64,000 nucleotides of DNA from Burhinus oedicnemus (lineage: Eukaryota > Chordata > Aves > Charadriiformes > Burhinidae), in NCBI GenBank assembly GCA_008921705.1, contig VFFE01007257.1:2013903-2077902 (forward strand). The letters are read 5' to 3'. A model generated the notes under the pieces. It was not told the origin of the DNA. It saw only the letters and a list, made by a program, of their open reading frames with translations, and made no database searches. Both the position numbers and the translations under genes were made by a program. Shown here one piece after another: positions 24,402-39,400 of the stretch (positions are counted from its first letter, which is position 1; each line of letters starts with the position of its first letter).

Positions 24402-27400
24402 CTGTAGGATGAAAGATGAAGGACATCAGAGCACCTTTCACATTGTTTTATTCACTCTTATTTCAGTTTGATTCATTTGATAAAGTGACTTGAAAAATGA
24501 AAGAAGACACAGTTGCAGCATGAAAATAAACATTCTGTCTGTGCAAAACTTTTGTCGGCACTACACCGCTTCCAGCTAAAATGGTAAAGTGTTCCCTCAT
24601 GGCTTACAGCTGAACTACGTACGTAACAGAAAGCTGCTTTGCAGGACAGCTGCACAAGCGGACTCTGATAGGCGCACTTGTAGCAAACTGATATTAAGGC
24701 TCTCAGATAGGAAATACGACTGTGTAGGAAGTTCACAAAACGTGTAGGACCTCTGGTTTACAACTCCTTCCATATCTGCTCTTCCAGAAACAGGTTAACA
24801 CTTTAACACCAGCTAATTGATAGGATCTGGTCCCACATGAGGCATAGTGTCATACAAACTCAGAGAGCAATCGTTTTATGTAAAAAACAATGAAAGTTTA
24901 TAGAGCAGTGGATATGTAGATGCTGGCAGAATATACCCATGACAGAGTGCAAATCTTGGATCATAGAGGAGTGGGGAGAAACTGCATTTCCATATTTTAT
25001 TGACGATGCCTGTACAGGTAGTAGGCAATTGCAGAAATTTGTAGTTCATTATAGGATTTAAGGAGCACATCATGTTTTTTCACATGGGAATATTTATTAC
25101 AAGCTGTGTAAAGGTGCAAAACTCTCCTGTACTTCACCCTGTCAGTTTGAATTGTCTCTGGAGGCACAAGAGTCTGGTTAACTGGACAGGTGGCAGTGTT
25201 TAACAGCACAGATTAGCATGACTGAATTCTCTTATACACCAACATTACCTCTCGTAGGACACAAGAAGATTCTTGTATTAGCTTGTAACTATTTCAAAAC
25301 CAACTAAGCAAGGGACCCGTTTACTTTAAGAGAAATGCAGTGACATTGTACCTTCCCTGTTTGATTACTAGCCTCTGCTGGAAATAAAAACCTCAAATAC
25401 AACCTGATTTTAATGGAGAAAAACAATGCTCTGAAGTCACCCATATTTTTGAATTAACACCCTTTCGTGAAAGTGTATCAGATTTGTTCTCACCTTCTCA
25501 CCAGCAGCTATTGTGAATATACAACACCAAGAGAACAGATGGAATAAATGTATTAATGTTGTGCTATGGATTCCTGTTTACAGTTTTAAGATGCAATTCA
25601 GCTACAAAATAGTGCCTAGTTTCCATATGTGAGGTCCTAAAAGCCTTCCTTTTCCTTGCAGCTATTTTGTATGAGATTTGGGGCCAATTTTACAGTAAGC
25701 GTAAGAGCTTAACTGTAATCCCAGGTTCTTTTCTGTCCTTTTGAAACAGGAGGTATCTCGGGTCTGAGAAGCAACTTCATACATCAGTATTGATTTGAAG
25801 TCAGTTTTTCATTATCTTCTTTATTGCTCCTTCCTACATCATCAGTGAATGTTTAGGTGTGAGCTTGACTTTCCTTTACTACTGCCCTCTGTCATGTTTC
25901 AGTACCATCTCAAGTGCTCCAAATTCAGTGGACCAGAGCTCCATCACAACTATCTTCCTTCAGAACTTTTCTAGAAGGAAGTATTTAGATAATATACTTC
26001 ATATATTATAAAAAAAGTCAAAGAAATTCCTACCAAAGGTATACTGTGACTTTTGTACGGGAATCAGAAAGCATTTCTACATTTGTACACTGAATTAATA
26101 TTGACTGTGTCATTTTCTGTTCAATCCACTTATTCTTATTAATACAGGAATTTTGTATTATGTGAAATGTCTATTTGTTTTCCACCACAGGGACAGAAAT
26201 AGATGTGGCAGTTTTACCCTGATCTAAGACTTGCAGACGCATTTTTGGAGAGGCAGATAGCCATTCAGTATAGAAAAATAACTGCTGTGACACTAGGAAT
26301 TACAATTACATTTCACTTCGGGTTAAATATATAAATTATGATTATTGGTTGTATGTAGGTGCTATGGATTTAGAAGAAAACAGTATTTAAAAAAAAAAAG
26401 AATCATAAGGGACATGTCTCCAAAAGTCACCACCATGCTTTAACTTGGGTGACTGACCACTATGCACGTAGTGCTTTGCACTCACCAGGGGAGTGGGTGC
26501 TTTCTCCACATCCAGGATTAGTTTTCCTATATTTCCTCGGTCATGGATTCTCTGCATGGCCTCCTTCACCTGAAAGAAAGAGAATCTACTGATAATTTTC
26601 AGGCACACACTAAGAGAAGCCCGAATTTCTTCCTTTCAAAACCAGCAATATATTTAAGGCATGCTATGTGTAAGGTCATTCAAACAGCTGCTTGAAACAA
26701 AATTAACAGTTAAACATTTTTTAGTGAATTTGTAAGGCATGATTTTTGCATTGTGTTTGCCCAAATGGAATGTGAGTCTTGATGACAGTTTCTGAATAGC
26801 GTAATATATACATAGTGTTAATGAAGTGCAGAAGTAACGGTTAGCTGAGGTGCAGAGAGAAATACAGGCTCAGGGAGTTAATCCTTACAGGTTGGTCATC
26901 AGATTTTCTCTTTGCAGAATATTTATCAAGAAATCCTACTTTCACTGAAAGTATGAAATGTTTTTCTAATTGACCTATGATATTTTTCAATTAATTTCTT
27001 TTGTGTTCCTATAGAGGGAATGCTGTATCGCGGCAGCAGTTGTGATTAAAGCAATACTGTGGTTCTCACTGCATAATCGAGTATTTCTTTCCTTCTTTTT
27101 TCCACTTTTTTTCTTTTTTTTTTTTTTTTGTTTTAAACAAGTAGTGTCCTACAGATACCACTAAGACTAGACATTTAACAGCTGGCTGCAATTAGCACAT
27201 GTGAGAAAGGAACAAACCCCTCTTCTTACTAGTGCACTGGAGAGGAGCTTATTTTGATGTATGAAGTTTCAGAACTCATGAGAGCTCAGTGTTGATGAAT
27301 TGAAATTGTGTGTGTTGCACTGAATGTTCAATGCGCAGCATGCAGACCACTATTAAATCACTGAAAATTGCAAGATGTCAAGTTTCCTCACTTTCACGGT

Positions 27401-30400
27401 GGGAAACTTCAGGAACTGAAAATGTACACATAAAGGCTGTTTCATATCCTCATCACACTCTTTTTTGCTGGCATAACAGGATATGTTGAGACAAGAAAGA
27501 GTTTTATGTTAATAGGATCTACCATCTGTGACATAGTTTTATTGACTATTTTAAGAATAATGGCATAGAAGTTTGAAACAATATGCTGACTTGGGAACAG
27601 GTGGGTCCCACAGTACATTTAAAAGCTTGAATTGGGGTCCAGGCACCTAAGATCATTACTGAATGTCTAATACATAAGGAGGTATGAGATTTTTAAAGAT
27701 ACCAAGCGAATACAGCTTTCAACTTCCAATTAAATTTAATGGATGCTGGGCACAAAATGTCTTTACCATCTGTCAGCCTTATTTTGAAAGCTGACTGCAG
27801 TGAACTCAATATTACAACCTTAATTTTGCCAAGTGGTTCCCTCAATTAGTAAATACCAGACTTAAAAAAAAAAATCTGTAAGAACAAAAGAAAAATTGTA
27901 CTGCAAAACACAATGACTTTCTAACTTAGGGCATAATTGTAAATTAACCTTGGAAAACAGTCTTATGAATCCCACTGGATAGAAGGTCGACCTCTAAATG
28001 TAGTCCACAAAATCACAGTGATTTTTATGAAGTTACCTTACAGCATAAACAATACCTAACTATCCTGTAAGACTTGTTCTGCACTATGGACAGACTATGG
28101 ATTCCTTTAAGAATATCCAACAAAGACTCTGAAGAAGCAGCAGCTGTATTATTTTTTATGACTCTTATTAGCCAAATCAAGCTTTTAGGAGTCTATAGCG
28201 CGGCATAAATAACCAACATAGATGTGACAGAACTGGAGAAATCAGCAAACACACTTGCCTGTCCACTGAAATTTATGACCAGAACATCACGTGGAAAGCA
28301 GGGTATGCAACATTTATTTTAATTTGTACCATATCATATTTAGCAAGGCAAATTTGAGAAAATGTGCTTTCCCTGCATTTTTCATATGCACGGTATCAAA
28401 TTTAAGACTCTGGAGAAAGGTTCAGGAGCTGTTTCCAGGACACTTGTTAGTAGCTTGCAAATGCAAACAGCAGGCAAAGGCAAAGGGAACAATAAAACTT
28501 GTAACAATAATAGTGGCTATGGAATCCAGATGGAGCTATTCAAATATATAACAAATTTGAAAAAAGTCTGAAGAGCTGATACAACATCTGTATATTTTAG
28601 TGTTATTTGCAACTTACCTACCCAGTTAGTCAAAATCTGTACGAGTGCAATGCCATTCATTACACTATGTACGAGTTAAGAGACCATAAGCTATTTTATA
28701 AATGAGTATTTTTTATGTTTATGGCTGCTAACAGTCCACTTATTCAACCAAGACCGCAACTACTTGTTTCCCAAGGTGCCTGAATATTAAAATCCTTCCC
28801 TCTTCTACTATAGAGGGCAGACAGCATTAAACACCTTCTTTGCTATGCCAGTATGGTTAAGGCTTAAGTTGTTCTATGCAGACTATATAAAAGCATTTAC
28901 TTTTTCATGTGAATGTGTAAGTTCCGCCTATAGTCTGCCTTTCGCGAGTGTGGCGTGGAGCTTGTGCTAAGCCTGTGCCTGAGTGTTTGCACATTACCAA
29001 TGAAGACAGTGAATCATTCTGCGCTTGGTTAAAATCAGACCCAGGCCTAACTGGTAGTACAGTGAGGCATGTGGAAATCCTGGAATTTACTGGAGGTTCT
29101 CTGAAGTGGTTGAAGTTTGCTTCAAAGTAAATACCACTTCCAGTAGCAAGGACCAAAAGGGTTTCCCTCTTCTTACAGAATTGTGTCCCTGAATTACTTT
29201 TCAACAATTATTCTGTATTGGTTGCTATTTGCATTTGTCAGCTCAAACCCAAGTAAATGGATCTGATGTACTTTTGTTTAAATGAGTAAGTTAATTGAAT
29301 TTCTTCTTGTGCAGTATCATCAGCAGAGGGCTCTTAGATTGAAAATAGTGCAAAGGAGTGTTTACTAATATAAAGAGCTTCCATGGGAATAAAGGAAAAA
29401 AATTCTGTTGGCCTTTCTTCACTTTCAGTAGAGCTCAGCCCTTAGAGGGTGTGGGTCTAAACTAATGCTGAACTACAGACTTTAGCCTTGAGAGCCCCAA
29501 AATTGGCACAATATGTATCACAGAGCTCTGCACCGAAAGCAGAACTATTTTTACACATTAGTGGACAACTGGAAAATGCATCCACTTTCCACGTTATTTA
29601 TGTAAGGAAAGTTGGCAAACCAGTTACTGTAAAACAAGAAAGACCCGGAATGCTGCACAGCCATGCACTGTCTGACATATCCAACATAGGCACTCCTAGG
29701 CAGCAGAAGAAAATGATTAATAGAAAAGGAGAAAGAAAAGGAATCCCAAGTTCGCCTTTTCCCTCAAGCACACTTGCATCAATTTGTATTTTAGTTTGAC
29801 ATACTGTTTTTAAGCATACTCTAGAGTAGAATCTTCTTCCCCTATCTGTTCAGTCTAGTGGAAAACGATAACAAACACAGGAAAAAGACCTTTCTAACTC
29901 AGTTTGAAACAATTTGCATTTGCTTTAGGGAATATGCTTTTATAATTGGAGAAATAATTTTGAACAAGTACATTTCTCGCATCCCTTTCAGCTCTACAAA
30001 TGGTACAGTTATGGATATTTTATCACATATCCTCATTCAAGTGTTTTTCAGCAATGACAGTGAATCTGGAAATTAAGACAACCTATGCAGTAATGAGGTC
30101 ATCTGTAAAACAAAAAACATGGTCTAGAAAGACAAAACCAATGTACCTCAGGGTCCTTTACAAGTCATGCTTACCATGCCCTAAGAAATACTCAAATTCT
30201 CATTTTCCATCATAACTCCCCAAGTGCTGCAGATTTTCTGAGCCTTCTACAAGGTCCTTCCTCATACCACTCTGCTGGACCCAAGCAGAGAGGCAAGGAA
30301 TATAAAATATACAGAGCTTAATTTGGAACATACAGAACCATCGCACCGTGTTAGCATTATAGCCAAAATTTAGCAGCTTTAACATTTCTCAGAAAATTTT

Positions 30401-33400
30401 AATCTATTAACACATACTTGCACATTTACAAAGGTGTTATGCTAGCAATGCTACCAACAAAATTCTTCAAAGAAGCCTTGATACAAACACAGGATAAAAA
30501 GATCACAAAGCTGGCAAAGAAGGCCTGTTGTGCAAAAGCCTATTCAAGTATATTTTCCTGAGGGGATGTTATGGTCGGGATCTCAGAGCTTCTCTTGGTT
30601 CAGAGCCATTTCTGTCCATCTGTACCGTGTATCATACTGAGAAGAGCAACAATTACTGTCAACAGACCTTGGTAGGAGAGTAAGGGCAGAAATGCCTTCA
30701 TGTCACTGGTCAGAGAATGTTCTACAAGAGGTTTCACAACAGCTGTGTTCTCTGGAAGCATAAAGTTTGACAGCTGTACTGAATCTTCACCAACACCACC
30801 ACAGTGTCTCTCTTGGGGTACTTCTCAAAAGTATCAAGAAATTTGGATATTGTGTCCTCTTTAAAATTTCTTATACTGATATACGGTAAAGAATAGGATT
30901 TTGGAAAGTCTAACAATGGATGTCCGGAATTCCATGTGGGTCTAACAGATTTTTAAAACTTGGATTGAGAATGCTCAATACTTGTTCCTCCAGGGAGAAC
31001 TTTGACAATAACTGGCTGTGCCAATAGCTGTTTGCAAATTCAGAAATTATGCCACACTCAGGGTAATGGCAATCAACACTCTGCTCAACCTTCCTTCACT
31101 GATTAAAAAATTAAAATTACTGAATATTGTAATCCTGTCCGCCTCATACAAGAGCAACACAAAGAAATCAACAGGAAAATCTCAGCACATCTCAGGACAA
31201 TGCTTCCACTAGACAGGTGTATGTATTTTGGGGTATTCTGTTTGTGTGTTGTGGGTGAGTGTTTATTTCTGTGCTTTGTGATGGGGAAAAGATTAGTTTG
31301 GTTACTTTGTGGGGTTTTTTAAAGATAACCTTCCAATGGAGTAGGTTGCTAAACTGATTCATTCAGTGTTGCTGATTGTATTGGATCTGGGGAACTTGAT
31401 ATAATTTTAGAAAGACTGCATATGTACCTTGAAATTACTGACACTTAGGTCTTGATGCTACCTATTACTAAAATAAGCCAAAAAAGACAACACAAAAATT
31501 AAATAATTTTTAAAGTTTGTCTGTGAAATTTTAAAATGGTATCTTTTTGTAAAAAAATTGTCACTGCAGCAAAGAGAATGTTTTCAACTAGGCTGTAGTT
31601 CACAGAAATGCCTAAATAGTCTCAATTTAACAAAACAGCTAATTTAGTAGTTTGACATTAGCTCTAGAAATTGTTAAAGAGAAATAGCATCATATTACAA
31701 AAACAAAAGATTTCCTGTTCCTTGTAGCAATGATATGCTAAATTGATATAGTATCTCTAAAAGAAAGCCACATTTCCATATTTCTTTAGCTAAAACCTCA
31801 TGGCGGACCGTATCATTTGCAAAGTTTTTATTTCACTAAAAGCAAAAGAGAATACTCATTATAATAACAGCCATAGATTATTTTCCTCTAATGAATACAC
31901 CACCAGTGTATGCACTGGGAACATGGTATGATTTTATGGTAGTCATTCTGTCACTAGTGAGCTGATAGCAATTCTAATTTAAAATAAAGTACAAGCTTGC
32001 ATAAAACAAGAGAAAAACAAAAGTGACTTTGGTTTTTACTAGCATTTCTAAAATAGTAAAGTACTAATAATAGCAGAGTACAAATAGTAAAGTATTAATG
32101 CTGCAACTAAGAAAGTAGCTTTTAGGAATCACATTATATCTACAAATGACTTACATAAGTTTAATGAAGTGTTCTGTCAGCACTCCTGATGAATTTGCAA
32201 TACATTTCTATGTGAGTAATATATGGTAAAAAAGCACAAAATCAAGCATGTTATTACCTGTAACCACTCAGACCGGAAAAAAGATCTACATAGTGAAATT
32301 AGAAGTAGCAGCCACAATGCATTTTTTTACTGAAATAGTTTCTGCAAATCTAAAACCATGAAAAACAACATGTATTCCAAACACAGCAAGTAACATAATA
32401 TGTTATCAGATTATGACATTACAGCTGGATATTTGCAGCTAGCTTCTGGTTACATTGGTTTTCCATAGCTTTTGATGGAAGTGTGTAAAAACAGTCCATT
32501 TTAAATTGTCTAAAATACACTTTTCTCTGAAACACATCTGGTACATCTGCCTTAATACTAGGTTTTTTCCTATGTTCTCCTTGGATTTTTCTTATTTGTT
32601 TTTAGCACTATGTTTTCCCCAGGTGAAATTAGTAACTGGGACAGATTTCTTGTCTGGCTTTTCATCTTAGGTCATTTATTTCAGGTCTCTACCTCTACTG
32701 TCCTGGTAGCCATGGCACTGATCCTTCAATTTGCTGAAGCGTGCAACTGAAGTGAGACAAAGTGAGGAGCGCAGTGCCTTACAGAAGGTATCTTATGATT
32801 TAACCTTGGATCCCCATTGCAGAACAAGATTGAAAACTGTGCAGAGACCATGATTACTTTGGAGAGTTCCTGAATAGAGATGTTTTCCTGGATGGAAGTC
32901 TGACCCTTTATAAATAATATATGCCTGAAACAAACAATTATGCTCCATCTTTGTATTGCTATAGGCAAGCCTCCACTTATTTACCCATTTCACTCCAAAC
33001 TAATTTGTTGGCTGTTCTGCATTTGAAATCAAGAGCCGACAGTAATCTCTACTGAGGTATTCATAAATGCTTGCTAACATTCAATTGTCTCTGGAACTTC
33101 ATTTTGTTGTTAGAATATAGCAAAAGCAGTCTTTATATACTGCTTTATAAATATAGGAAAAGTTAAATGGAAAACATATTACTAATTATCTGTTGCACCA
33201 TTTCACAGTGTGAAAGATAAATGCAGCCTGCCTAAGAAACAGATGCTATTTTCAAGCCTTTGGATATTATTTTAAACATAATGATCCATTTTTGTATTTG
33301 GCTCTTAAAAGGAACCAATCTCAGGAGTAAAATAAGAGAGATTGCCAAGCTGGAACACTAAACTGCTCACTATGCCAATATAAGACATTGGAGGCTTTAG

Positions 33401-36400
33401 GCCCATGTTAGTAATATGGATGTTTAGTAGAGAGAAACAATAAAGGCAACATGCCATGGAAAAACTTCCTAGTGGAAATGTCAAAACATAATGCTTTCAT
33501 CATCCTACATGAAGCTGTTCAGCTCAGTAATATAATGAATTTTATCAAATTTTTTTTAGTAAAGTTACACATTTACTTCAGGAAAAAAAAAGGAATTGAA
33601 AGACACTGGCACAATAGAAAAGTGGATGTTCTTTCAACTCCATGAGGTTGAATGCATTTTGTTGCACAAACTGCCATCTGCAGGTAACAGTTTCATTTTT
33701 GCAGACTTCTTTACCCCCTCGCTCTCAGCTAAGGGAGGTTTATTGGATGGTGGCAGAGGACGGTGTAGTTTCTTTTCTTGGGCCCCTCTGGCTATAGTGG
33801 TTTCCCTGAGGTATATGAAAGGATTTCTGCTTACAGTAAAAGAATCCTTCATTCCCCTTTTTGGTAAATTAGGCCATAGGATGAAAGGCTAAAGAATCTT
33901 ATGCCAAGGTTACAAATTTAATCCAAGCCGTAAGTGAAATTAGTTCAATTATCGCAGTGCAATCTGTCAAACTCACCAGTTGTTCTAATGCTGTATCATA
34001 ACATTGTCAAAAAGGTGACCAGCACCTTTGGAATGTCCCTCACCTCCAGGCGGGCACAGTGGAACAGAGCACCAATTTAGTTTATGATCTACAACTGTAA
34101 TTTCCCCCCCCTCATTAGTTCCACACCTTTAGGTTCAATATTGCTGTTTATTTTCACATATCTCAGAGAATCACCTTTTGTCCTGTTTACACATTGAAAA
34201 CATCCAAGCCTTCCAGCATGTCAAGACCGTTCCCCTCCAGCCATGAAATAATCCCCCCATCCATTGTAACCTGTGCTGCAAAGACCACCTCAAAGCCTTA
34301 CTTTTCCAGCTATGTCCCTTCCCTCCTTAATACTTCAGCTGATTCTTGACTAAAAGCGAAGACATAAGTAGCAACATTTACTCTCTGCGTCTGGCCATCA
34401 ACCCAAGGCTTTTCTGCCCACATCACCTCCTATGAGCACTTTACACTGTATTATTTTAAGCACCTGCATGATTTTTCCTATCCTGAATTTACACATAACG
34501 GAGTCCAAGAAAGACATCTCCGAAGCTGGTGCTTTAGTGATTCTTTACAGTAATCCCCAAAATGGCAACGTCACTACACCCCTCAAATCCTTCCCAAGTC
34601 TCTTTTGGTGTGTATACGGGAGGCTGAAAACAGCCAATTATTTGGAAAGTAGCAGCCATAGGTCATGTAACATTTACCCCATGCTCCCTCACTTACTGGC
34701 TCATACCACGTGATGCTCTCGGACAGTTTTTGAAGCAGGAACTGTGTCTTCTTAGGGGTGTGTCTATCATGTCAACAGAACCCCCACCTGATGATAGCCA
34801 AGCCTGCTAATCACAGCTGTAGCACACAGAAGTAGTAACAGCACCTTTTAACCACCTGTTATTGTACAGCCAATTTCATATATAAGTAAAGGAGGTGGAA
34901 CAAAGCATTTTGCAACAGCACAATAGCTTTATCCTGAGGCTCTCTGACTTTGTTCTCCAATGAATATCGGGAGAAAGGAGGGAGCACCCATTTCGCCTGC
35001 TTAGCCATCAGAAACAGAATCCTGTCTTTTCTCAAAAGTTTTGTTTGTTTTAACTGTATTGTCAATAAAAGAACTTTGAAGTCCAGGAGAGAAAGAAATA
35101 GCAGTAATGTAGAGGCCAAATACAAGACATGCAGAAACTAGCGAAGCGATTTAGATAATTGTCTAAACATACAGGCATGTGCTAGAACTCAAAGTTAGAA
35201 GCCTTGGTTCAGAAATAGGTTGGAAAAGACAACAAAATATTAGATTATCTCATGGGATCTTTCTAATGCTCAGCACGGACTTTAGTTTGGTATTGTTGTG
35301 CAGAAGAGGTCCAAAATCTATTCGTAGTGCTATTGTGAAGTTCAGTAGATGTCAGAAAGCACACAGCATGACAGCTACTTTTTGTGGAGAATTTGGAATA
35401 TTCTGTGTATATGAACAAATTTCACTCCCTGTTCCACTGGTGTAACTTCCCTGACATCACTAGGTTGCATGTGAATGAGAAGAGCAGGTACTGAGAGAGG
35501 ATAAAAGTCTCAGCTCATGAAGGAATACTAGTAGTGTTCAATAGGCTTCAATTACTCAAACATACATTCTGTAAATGAGTATTATCCTTCAAACACGGTT
35601 TTCACACAGGTCAGCACTTTCTGACCACTCCTCCAATCTTGGCAGAGCATGAACTTTCCATTAGAACTCAGTATTTTCCTTATGAAAGCCGAGAGAGCTT
35701 CCTCCTATCATCCTTGCCCTAGTCCTCTATATGCAGCTAAAACAGTAAGAAGTTAGCTTCTGCATTACTTTCATGCAGGCGCTCTCCGACAGAGAGAAGA
35801 GCTGTCTGCAAGAGTATTCCTTACCAGTAATTAATTCCTGTCTTGCTCACTGTTGTGTGTCTGAGAAGCCTGCAACTGCATCATGTCTGCAAAATCACAT
35901 GGACAGGATCTCCATGGTGACAGTGTCATGCGGTACGCAAACATCAGCTGGCTAGTCAAGGTTACTTTGGCAACCCAAGTATCACAGGTAATGATCCAAA
36001 TCTTGTTCAGATTTATGAAAGAATAATCTGAATTAAAAACTTGCCCATTTTTCATTCTAAGGTTGGTTCTCTTCATAACAGACTATTTCAGTGAGCCCAA
36101 AGCTATCTCCGTTAGAATTACAAACACTAATATTAATAGTATTTATTTAAGCATCATTTGTATGCAGTAATGAAGAAAAAGATGCATACTGCAGTCTATT
36201 CTAGCTGAGATACTGCATAAGCAAAGCTTAAATACTACAGCTTTCATTAGTGCTGTAAGGCAATATGATTTTTATTATCAGACTCACTGCTGTGGTCTAT
36301 TACAAAGCTATGTTGTCTTCAGTAAGAATTGTGAGCTGCATTATAATTGCAGATGCTCTTCTCAGACCAGAAGAGTTTTCTTTCATGTCATTGGCATTTA

Positions 36401-39400
36401 TGGCTTTTAAAACTGAACACAGCACTCCATACGAAGAAAAATCATGTAGTCTGCCTTCTGGATTATGCCTTTTTAGCTTTGGTCTGTGGAAGGGAGGAAA
36501 CTCAAGAAACCGAGGTTAGCAGTTTCCTAACTTGCTGGCAGCTCTGAGGGAAGCGAACTGGTGTATTACTCCATGCAGATTTTGCCACAGCATTAGGGCA
36601 CAGGAAGTAGCAGCCCAGAAGTAAATCCCCCTTTAGGCTACATTTGCTGCAGCCCTGTTAACATGGCTTGGGCTAAGAGAAGAGACAGGACACGGGCTCC
36701 CCGGATATCCTGTGACACACACCGTGAGCAGTCACTGGGCTCCTCTGCACTAGTGACTGTCCCCTTCTACTCTCAAAAGTGACATTTGCCAAAATTTAGT
36801 CCTATTGTTTTGCTGGCATATTTCCTCCTCACTAATCTTGAAATGTCTCTCTCATGTTTATGCAATATGATTAAGTGGAGTAATATTTCATTGGGAAACA
36901 TGCTGACTTTATTTTTAAACCTTTTTTTTTTTCTTTTTTTTTTTAAAAATGAGCTTGCAATACTTTCTCAGGCTAAGTCTCCCATACAAGGTTTTGTAGA
37001 AAAGCTGTTTGCCTGGGTGTGATTACTGACAACTACCGTACCACAGATGCAGTTATTTGGACAAAACCATCCTTTTGCTGGTAGGGGTTGTTTCCCTTGG
37101 GAGCAATGGAATAACCTGTATTGACCACAACACACTTCCATGGGAATGATCTATATTCACGATAGGAATATTTTCCTTGCACTGTGTAGCAGAATAGCGA
37201 GCAGAAAAGTGCTTCTATTATTTAACTGACCTGACTGCTGTGATAAAATCCTCCAATTATCTGTTTGCGTGGGAGCTGGGTATATGGGAGGCCGGTAAAC
37301 CCGCATCTGCAATTGGCCTGGATTATCCTCTCTTTCCCAGGCTGATTCTCCTTTCTTACCTACACCATTAACTCCAAAAGAGACCTCTCAAACTCTCTTT
37401 GTTCTCCTGGAGGCTGAGGGTATGCAGCATCTTGCAAGACAGATGGAAAAGAAATGTAATATTTACAGGATTTTGAATAGGTTCTATTCCTGCCCATGGT
37501 GAATACAGCCAGCTCTTAACATGGAGAAATCAAGCACTAAGCATATGCAAGAAGACAAATCAAACTCAGGGTATCTGGGACCCAATTTTCATAAACACCT
37601 ACTGAAAAAAAAGTGCACAGGGAAAACATGGAGACAATTAAAATCAACTGCTGAAGTGCTGAAATGTTAGTATCGTTAGCAATAATTTTGAGCTTATTTG
37701 AGTATTTTAGACACAGGAGTAGGAAAGTAACTTGGGTCATGGAGTCTGTTTCCTTGCTGCAAAGCTAACATGTCATCCTGCTAGTATCCATCTGAAATAA
37801 AAAATGATTTTATCCAACTCACCTGTTTATGCTCTGTTATGCTGAACTTTTGCACCAATGGTTTTGCCTGCATACATGCAAATAGAAAGTACTTTTTAAA
37901 TCCTTTTCATTCATCCATTGCTATTCACAGCTGCAAACAGCAGCTCTGGCCTCTATTCCCTTCTGCTGCCTGTCAGCAAGGAGAGACCTTTTCTCTGGAA
38001 TACCTTTTAGCCTCACTGTATGTTGCCATGGCAGCAAGACTAAAACCAGACCCAAGATGAGAAAAATGTCAAAGGAATAAAAACTGACGCTACAGGCAAA
38101 TTCTGACTCCGAGTCCTCCCTCGGCTACTGAAGATCTCTATTAAGTTATACATCTTTTAGATAGAGAGCTACGGCTGTAGAACTGTGCTGTTGTCATTCT
38201 TTCCTTATTCCTATAAGCTCCTGCTGACGTCAATGAGTGCTTGTTTTGCCTCAGTAACATTCAAAGAAAGAGAGATTTAAAGCCTTGGAATTACAGAATA
38301 ACTGAGCCAAGTCTTACCAGCTTTTACTTACGGAGTCAACAGGGATAAAGCAGAAAAAAGGCAGAACCAACATCAAATTAAATATTTAAAAGTACTAAAC
38401 AGCAGTGCCCAAATTATCAATTTGGTGGGAGCTTTCCTGCGTGGTAAAAGAGGAGAAAAGACCTTGAAATGTGATCCAGCGACACAGAATTCCAGCAAGT
38501 CACGACAGCTCAGGGGCATTCAGCATTTTGACAGTTAAAGACTAGCATTTTGCTTGTAAACAAAGTGCTACAGAAAGAACGTCTCTATAAGACTATGTGT
38601 ACCACCTTAGAAAAACCTGCACAGAGTGAGAAGGAAGCTATTTTTGATTTAAACTGGCACAGCACAGCTTTTCTCATTATCACTTGTTATTAACACAAGC
38701 TTGGAGAAAAAGGGAATTTTTTTCTGCATTAATATGGGAAATAATTACCATATTACTTTCAAAGTCAAGGGTTGTTTCTGAAGGTTAGAGATTTGGTGAA
38801 GAAAACCCTGGAACACACTTGAGCAGAAAAGCCATGTTTTGTGAATCAGGATGAAGCTTTTAAGGATCCTGAGCTGGAATTTCTTTTAGAGCAGCAATAA
38901 AGCCAAAACTCCTGGACTCAAATCTTCTGCAGCAGTCGATCTAGTTGATAGCACAATACAATCATATTGACTCTACACGGAGATTAACCAGGCTGAAGGC
39001 GAGCACAGTGTTGTGTAGAAGGGATAAAGAACTATTGTGATGAAGTTCCTCAAATCCACTGACCAAAGGGAGATCCCTCCTACATCACACTTCCGGTTGC
39101 CAGTATATCCCTGTGAGCCACTGACTGCCAGCTGCTGTCTGAGTCTTTGGGATTGCTGGTAGAAATTACAATAGCATGGTCCCAATTTATACTAGGAAGA
39201 TGGTTTCAAACACATCAAAGCCCTGAGCAGAGGAGCTCAGAACTGGTCACCTTTGTGGTACCTTTCTCCATTCTGAGCAACAATGCATCTTATAGTAAGT
39301 TGCAGTCAACTGTGCACACAGGGATGCCCCAGACATTCCTGGACCTTGGGGTATTCAAAAGTGTAGTGGTCCAGATTCCACTCCAGTGAGTCTGGTTTGG

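Noticed and set aside
26387..26485. Continuation of the VAT1L frame past the TPTPL codons
   Set aside because: A GTGAGT donor lies exactly where the known protein switches to [10 protein letters not shown], so the extra residues are intronic.
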